Assembly: GCA_051453625.1 (NCBI GenBank)
Contig: JBOZIK010000001.1
Location: forward strand, 168,916,259 to 168,980,258
Direction: 5' to 3'
From: Welwitschia mirabilis
Lineage: Eukaryota > Gnetophyta > Gnetopsida > Welwitschiales
Length of the DNA stretch: 64,000 nt
Position numbers and translations under genes: made by a program. Under the pieces are notes generated by a model that made no database searches, had not been told where the DNA came from, and saw only the letters and a program-made list of their open reading frames with translations. Below are positions 58,470-64,000 of the stretch, in pieces; position 1 is the first letter of the stretch; each line of letters starts with the position of its first letter.

Positions 58470-60000
58470 GATATTTCATAAAATAAATCTCATGAGAAAA
58501 CTCCTATGTGAAAGGAACTTTTATCCTTAAGCTATTCGAATGAATTCTCATACTTACAACAATTGGTGATTAGCCTACTTTGTCTTTTAAATTAACTGAA
58601 TGATCTATTGCCTTATCTAACTAAGCTATTACTAAATCTTATGAAGTTGAATAAGGAATTTGACTTAGTTGCCATTGCATATGACTTCTTGCTTATTACT
58701 TACCATTTATTGTTATTTGTTGTGTACTCTGAATCTTTACTATTTAAAACTAATACTTTTCCTTGAATGTTGCTTTTAATAAGAATATCATCCATATTTG
58801 AAATTAGATGTGCTTTCTCTTATGGGTTAGTATTAACATTAGGATTCTTAAACGAACTCAATTATTATTGTTTGTTAATGTTTTCATTAAGATTTGCCTT
58901 GGAAACATTATCCATTAAATCATTAGTAATACCTTTATCTTGAAGTTCCTTTCACACTTTTTTGGCTAAAATCCACTCTACCTCATATTTAGCTAATATA
59001 TTAGGCATTTTGCCTAGCTTTGATCTAGTTCCTTGAAATAATAACATCTATTAGGAAAATTAAGATAAATAACTTTTTTAATACATTAATAAACTCTAAC
59101 AAATTCAGATAAAGGTTTCATCATGTCCATTACAATATAAAACCTTGAGTTGATCTAGCACAAAAACTTATAAATGATTTCATACCAATAAATTTTTCAA
59201 TTTTAGTAGTGATAATGTTTACATGTGATAAAAAATAGACTAAAATATTTGAAAACTCAATTCAAATTAAAATGGAGTTTTGAGTTACTTTCTTTAGATT
59301 AAAGTCTTTATTGCATTGCTGCATGATTAAGTGCCATAGATGTTCTAGACTAGTTGTTGCTTAATTTAATGAATCATATCCTTTGCTTCAAAACCAAAAA
59401 GGAAAAACCATTTTGTTAAATTTGAGATAATGAAAACATAAACACTTCTATAAACCTAATTTTTCTATATCTAGTCATTAAAAATAGAGGCAAATAGAAT
59501 TATTCTAGTTAAAAACTCCATAACATATAGTTATTTAAATGTGTTTACCAACTTTTCAAAAGTCCCTTGAAGAAATTCTAAATCGATAATCCCACTATTT
59601 CCATTTAGAATAGTATCCCCTAAATTATTATGATTTCCATTTATTTCTAAGGCATTTGCATATGCATGAAATTCAAATCCATCTTTGGCTTTTATTTTTT
59701 CATACCACCATTAAATATAACAAAAGAGAACTGATTTGGAATTATTCATAGATCCCATTAAAGTAAACAACTATACCAAAAACAAAGACATAACTATTTC
59801 AATCTCGTCCTACATGCCAGTAAGACCCGCTTGTGAATCTCTTAAGCCCTCTATGAAACCGTAGCTCTTAAACCTTTTGCATGCATCACCTTGCTAGATG
59901 AAATANNNNNNNNNNTCTTTAAGATATGAAGTATTATTACATCATGAGATTTTTAAGAAAAGTATCATTGTAATTTTTCTTTGTTCAAATAGGTTTTTCA
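58470..60000. other. AT-rich region, no gene recognised
   Basis: It should contain LINE 3 ORF1 if the element was full length, but no CCHC or other ORF1 motif could be identified. A 10-N gap lies at 59906-59915. Confidence 0.4.
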
Positions 60001-60019
60001 CTCTTGTTTTCATGAAGAA

Positions 60020-61460
60020 ATGTCAAACTTGAAAATATTCATAACCATAGCTTCTTTTATAAGTATAAGCACCATTATCATTCAATCCAATTATTTTAAT
60101 TACACCACAAGCCTCATTGTATATTAAGTAATGCCTCCAAAGGTTTAAGTGCAGCACCTTCTAAATGGAGAATGAACGTTTCACTAGTTGAATTACTATC
60201 TTATTAGTTGATTTTATTTTCATAAGGGAGGATGTTACACTTGAAAATTTTAATAATCATATCTCCCCTTGAAGTAAAGTAATTACAATTTTTCAAATGA
60301 ATAATTTAGTTATGCCTAAGGCCTCATAATATGCCAGTCATATTATCTAAAGTTTTAAACTCACAATCTCCTAGATAGATGATGAATGTCCCATTAGCTA
60401 TATTACTATCTCATTATTACTACTCTTATTTTCATGATTTGTAAAAAGTTAAAATATTAAAAAAATGAAAATTCTAGAAAGTGTCATATAAAGATAATTT
60501 AGAAGATCCAAGATAAAGTAAAACTACTTGTGAAGGGTGTTGTGTAAAAGTGGAAGGGAAATTGAACTAAAACTTTTTTAGCAATAATACTTTCTCCTTA
60601 GAAATACAACCATCACAAGTACTTAATAAATGGTTTAGTTCTGCTTGAGGCCTTATAGTATTCCCATTAGATCATCCAAAGGTTCAAACCCACGACCTTC
60701 TAAATGGAGGACAAGTGTTNNNNNNNNNNNNNNNNNNNNNNNNNNNNNNNNNNNNNNNNNNNNNNNNNNNNNNNNNNNNNNNNNNNNNNNNNNNNNNNNN
60801 NNNNNNNNNNNNNNNNNNNNNNNNNNNNNNNNNNNNNNNNNNNNNNNNNNNNNNNNNNNNNNNNNNNNNNNNNNNNNNNNNNNNNNNNNNNNNNNNNNNN
60901 NNNNNNNNNNNNNNNNNNNNNNNNNNNNNNNNNNNNNNNNNNNNNNNNNNNNNNNNNNNNNNNNNNNNNNNNNNNNNNNNNNNNNNNNNNNNNNNNNNNN
61001 NNNNNNNNNNNNNNNNNNNNNNNNNNNNNNNNNNNNNNNNNNNNNNNNNNNNNNNNNNNNNNNNNNNNNNNNNNNNNNNNNNNNNNNNNNNNNNNNNNNN
61101 NNNNNNNNNNNNNNNNNNNNNNNNNNNNNNNNNNNNNNNNNNNNNNNNNNNNNNNNNNNNNNNNNNNNNNNNNNNNNNNNNNNNNNNNNNNNNNNNNNNN
61201 NNNNNNNNNNNNNNNNNNNNNNNNNNNNNNNNNNNNNNNNNNNNNNNNNNNNNGTGTTTCATTCAAAATTTAAAAAATTATAATGACCACAACTCCCCTA
61301 GAAGTACAATAATCACAATCATCTAAACAATTATTTTATTACACTTAAGGCTTTAAAGAAGTTCTAATAACAAGGAAGGCATCTAATGTTTTAAATCTAA
61401 GGCCTCTTATGTAAAACACAAGTGCTCAACACTTGGATGAACATCCCATTATCAAAGATC
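60020..61460 (-). repeat. Repeat family with tRNA-like segments, about four units
   Basis: Units are visible near 60022-60213, 60230-60420, 60545-60719 and 61252-61450. Each has an AATAATCA/CATAACT block followed by a GGCCTCAT/AAGGCTT block and a segment such as GGTTCAAACCC at 60681-60691 (an exact tRNA B-box form). Units A and B continue with CACTAGTTGAATTACTATC-like text, which reads as a degenerate A-box region on the minus strand. This fits tRNA-related SINE-like repeats. A 534-N gap (60720-61253) separates units three and four. Confidence 0.45.
60720..61253. other. Assembly gap, 534 N
   Basis: Run of N; left flank ends GTGTT and right flank starts GTGTTTCATT, a five-base overlap in a repeat that reads GTTTCACT elsewhere. 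Confidence 1.
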
Positions 61461-63035
61461 ATTTATAAGTTTTATGATAAGCTAAAATCACCTATATATT
61501 TTGGCACTATTAATTAATTATCAATTTGAAAGGTTATTTATAGTTTTATAAACTTCAAATTAGCAAGTAATTCCTCTATGATTGCCTTTTCACTTGTAAC
61601 CTAAAGTAGAATTCTTTATTTACCTTCTGAAATCTTGTTAATAAAATAAGTTGACCTTCTTTGTACATTTTTACTTCTCATTGTGAAATAAAGTTTTTGA
61701 GTTTGAAAATAATAAAACTTTAAATTTTTGTTTTTATTTTTTTCAATGATATTTTCTCGAATCTAACTTATGATCACAAAGTCACAAGATCACTACTTTA
61801 TTATTAGGATAGGAACTTAGTCTTAATGTTTTAGAGATTTAGAACTATTTTTGTTTATGTGTTTGTTATGCTTTCATTTAAATAAGGGCAGCATCTATTA
61901 CAAGGTCATGTAAAATGATAAAAGTTTTCAAAATTACTAATTAAGATAAATGTAATGATAAAACAATAAATTTAAGTAACTTAATGATGCATGTGGAAAG
62001 AAAAGAAAGATTATAGCACAACTGATACTTAACAAAGTAGTTCCATAATTAATCTATTCCCAAAAAAAATAATCTAACAACGCCTTATTATCATCAAGAG
62101 ACATAACCATTCTACAACACTTATTCTGGACTAAAAATGAAAGAACTATTAGAAAATAATGAGTGAAATACATCATAAAACAATGTAGTACATAAGAAGT
62201 AAAAGTCCCAAGCATGGAATATCATTAGTGTAATAATCAAAATCTACATAAATGAATTTTCATTAGTGAAATTAGTATAAAGACTTTAACAGAGAAATGG
62301 ATGAAAAAAAAGAATTGGGAATATATAGTAATCTATGTGGAAATAAATTCATGATTTATTCATCATTGATAAAATGAAACCTTTTCATGTTAAACAAAAG
62401 GCTTTAGAGCGTGATCAAGCCAAGTCATACTGCCTTTAAGGTCTAATTTGTGGGATCACTAGGAGCCCAATCTAGCCTATCAAGGATTTAGTATACTTGT
62501 GCAACTCACATGCATTTCCTTCACTCCTCCCTTACCCATGCTTTAATGATGTTACATGGTTATTGTGATGTTTCATGATAATTGTGACTCTTCATAATTA
62601 GGTATAATTAGTTTTGCAAGGGTCATATTTGTTAAACGGTAAATTTACATTTTAACAAACATAAGAACTAATATTATCAACATGAACATGGGGTATTATG
62701 TTATTCAAATGAAAATAAATTATGATATACTTCCCTTCTTAAGATTAATGTTTCTCATCAAACTCTTAAACTTTAAAAAAATTTTCTAAATGCCTACTTA
62801 TCCTTCTTCATATTCTTCATTCTTTTCTTACTCTACTATAGTATTTAAAAATCCTTCTTAAGATTCTTCATACTTTCTTTGCTTTACTATAATAATTAAA
62901 AATAAGTTATGATTCACCTTCATTAGCAAATAATCTTGGATAAGATTATCATATAATTTCTTGATTTTTCCAACTATGTTGGTTACAATGAGACATTCAA
63001 TTAATACTTTTTTAATAAATTTTCATTATATTTCT
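61461..63035. other. AT-rich region, no gene recognised
   Basis: Short frames only. Nothing diagnostic on either strand. Confidence 0.45.
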
Positions 63036-63039
63036 CTAG

Positions 63040-63425
63040 GATGTTAGTGATTTTGATAGTTATGAAAAGTCTTTTTTCTATCTCCATAAATTACTAGATC
63101 TTTCAATATGCTTCTCAGAGGGATTTTAATTTCAAATGGTAAATAAGACTCTGCAATCTTAGTGGAAGAGCTCCTATGAAATTATTTGCAAGTTTTCCTA
63201 GATTATGATGTGTTTGATACTTGGTGAGTCTTTGGAAATCCTCCTAACATTCATTAAGGATTCTTCTTCCTGGTGATATACATTTGAATTACATTATCTT
63301 ATCTCTAACAAAATAATTTGGGATAAAATATTTTCAAAATTCTGTTGTGAAATTTAACTAGTGGACTGAGTCATTCTTTGATGCATTAAGATAACTTCAT
63401 CATGTTGTTACATCCTCAATAAAGA
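63040..63425 (-). pseudogene. Ty3/gypsy-type gag remnant
   Basis: One minus-strand frame from about 63360 to 63140 reads LNFTTEF, stop, KYFIPNYFVRDKIM, stop, FKCISPGRRILNEC, stop, EDFQRLTKYQTHHNLGKL and NNFIGALPLRLQSLI. It follows the Retrotrans_gag layout (W-x-x-F-x-x-x-F...Y-x-x-x-F-x-x-L...F-x-x-G-L). No pol part is present in the window; it would lie to the left if the element were whole. Confidence 0.5.
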
Positions 63426-63429
63426 ACAT

Positions 63430-64000
63430 AGTGGCATATCAACTTTGTAGTTTTTTCGATACATTCTTTAGCTGAAATGATTCTTAATATAATATAATGA
63501 TTCCAAAGCTTCTTCAAAAGATCTAGGAGTATCATCATACATTTGAATTTACACCTTCTTAACATATTCTAATAAATCGTGATCCTCTATTTTGTGGAAA
63601 ATAGTTCCTTGTAATGAGTAGGGAACTTGATCTTCATATGGAGTAATCCTTTATGTCCATTAGTTTGTGTTATGTGTTGTTAAGACTATGAGGATCCCCT
63701 TGCTAATTTGTGTATCTTTTTGTTTTGAGTCTAAAGGATGAGTTTAATTTGAGATTGTATCTCTTGTATACTTTGTTCCCATGGTCTTTTTTTTAATACT
63801 TATAGAATTGAGTTCGACTTTTCATTCACTTCTCTCTGTAAGGATTCTACAGTAGCATGATAAGTTTCTAGTTGGATATGAATTTCATTAATTCTTTACC
63901 CCCAGCATTGATGTGAGTATTCACATGATATTCTACAACCTATTAATGTCTATGCTGCCCCCTTGTCATTTTCTCTTTGTCCATTGTTTAGCCTTTTATA
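63430..64000. other. No gene recognised at the right edge
   Basis: AT-rich sequence, probably the 5' part of the gag-bearing element or unrelated repeat. No LTR ends identified. Confidence 0.35.

Overview
The window is nuclear DNA from a land plant. The evidence is one spliced, intact gene with a short GT-AG intron (a UVSSA-type DNA-repair gene) set in about 60 kb of AT-rich, heavily decayed retrotransposon sequence: Ty3/gypsy, Ty1/copia and LINE. The elements carry many in-frame stops and frameshifts and no intact pol, so this genome keeps old insertions for a long time. A gymnosperm or an early-diverging angiosperm would fit, but the species cannot be named from the sequence. Eight runs of N (10 to 934 bases) break the assembly.

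Layout. 0-0.3 kb: edge of an LTR-like U3 with a tandem repeat and TATA box. 1.4-7.5 kb: a decayed plus-strand Ty3/gypsy element (gag, PR, RT, RNase H, integrase) between LTR-like repeats, with two tRNA-Met-type primer-binding sites. 10.9-13.6 kb: probably a long 3' or solo LTR. 13.8-24.9 kb: two minus-strand LINEs. The first has a duplicated tail that carries a conserved but unidentified reading frame. 27.9-28.6 kb: an unidentified decayed minus-strand frame. 28.9-30.1 kb: lysine/glutamate-rich repeats on the plus strand. 30.6-34.24 kb: an Athila-like Ty3/gypsy pol on the minus strand. 34.25-35.66 kb: a repeat with a cluster of GGTCGACC-like motifs. 36.2-37.5 kb: another unidentified decayed minus-strand frame. 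37.9-39.7 kb: a clear 101-bp tandem array of about 18 units. 40.0-44.9 kb: a plus-strand chromovirus-type gypsy with a good polypurine tract. 45.8-46.6 kb: a Ty1/copia RT/RNase H remnant. 49.69-51.94 kb: UVSSA. 52.6-58.5 kb: a minus-strand LINE whose 3' half is tandemly duplicated. 60.0-61.5 kb: a repeated family with tRNA-like segments. 63.0-63.4 kb: a gag remnant.

The only gene likely to make a working protein is UVSSA (721 residues, two coding exons, minus strand), a transcription-coupled repair factor. It holds an unusual 28-residue direct repeat between its acidic region and its zinc finger.

The most useful second-look items are the 101-bp array with three unit subtypes; the unidentified frame behind the LINE zinc finger; two further unidentified frames; stop codons that are nearly all explained by C-to-T change at Gln, Arg and Trp codons; and the 628-N gap at 32.9 kb, whose flanks overlap by 40 identical bases and so is probably not a real gap.
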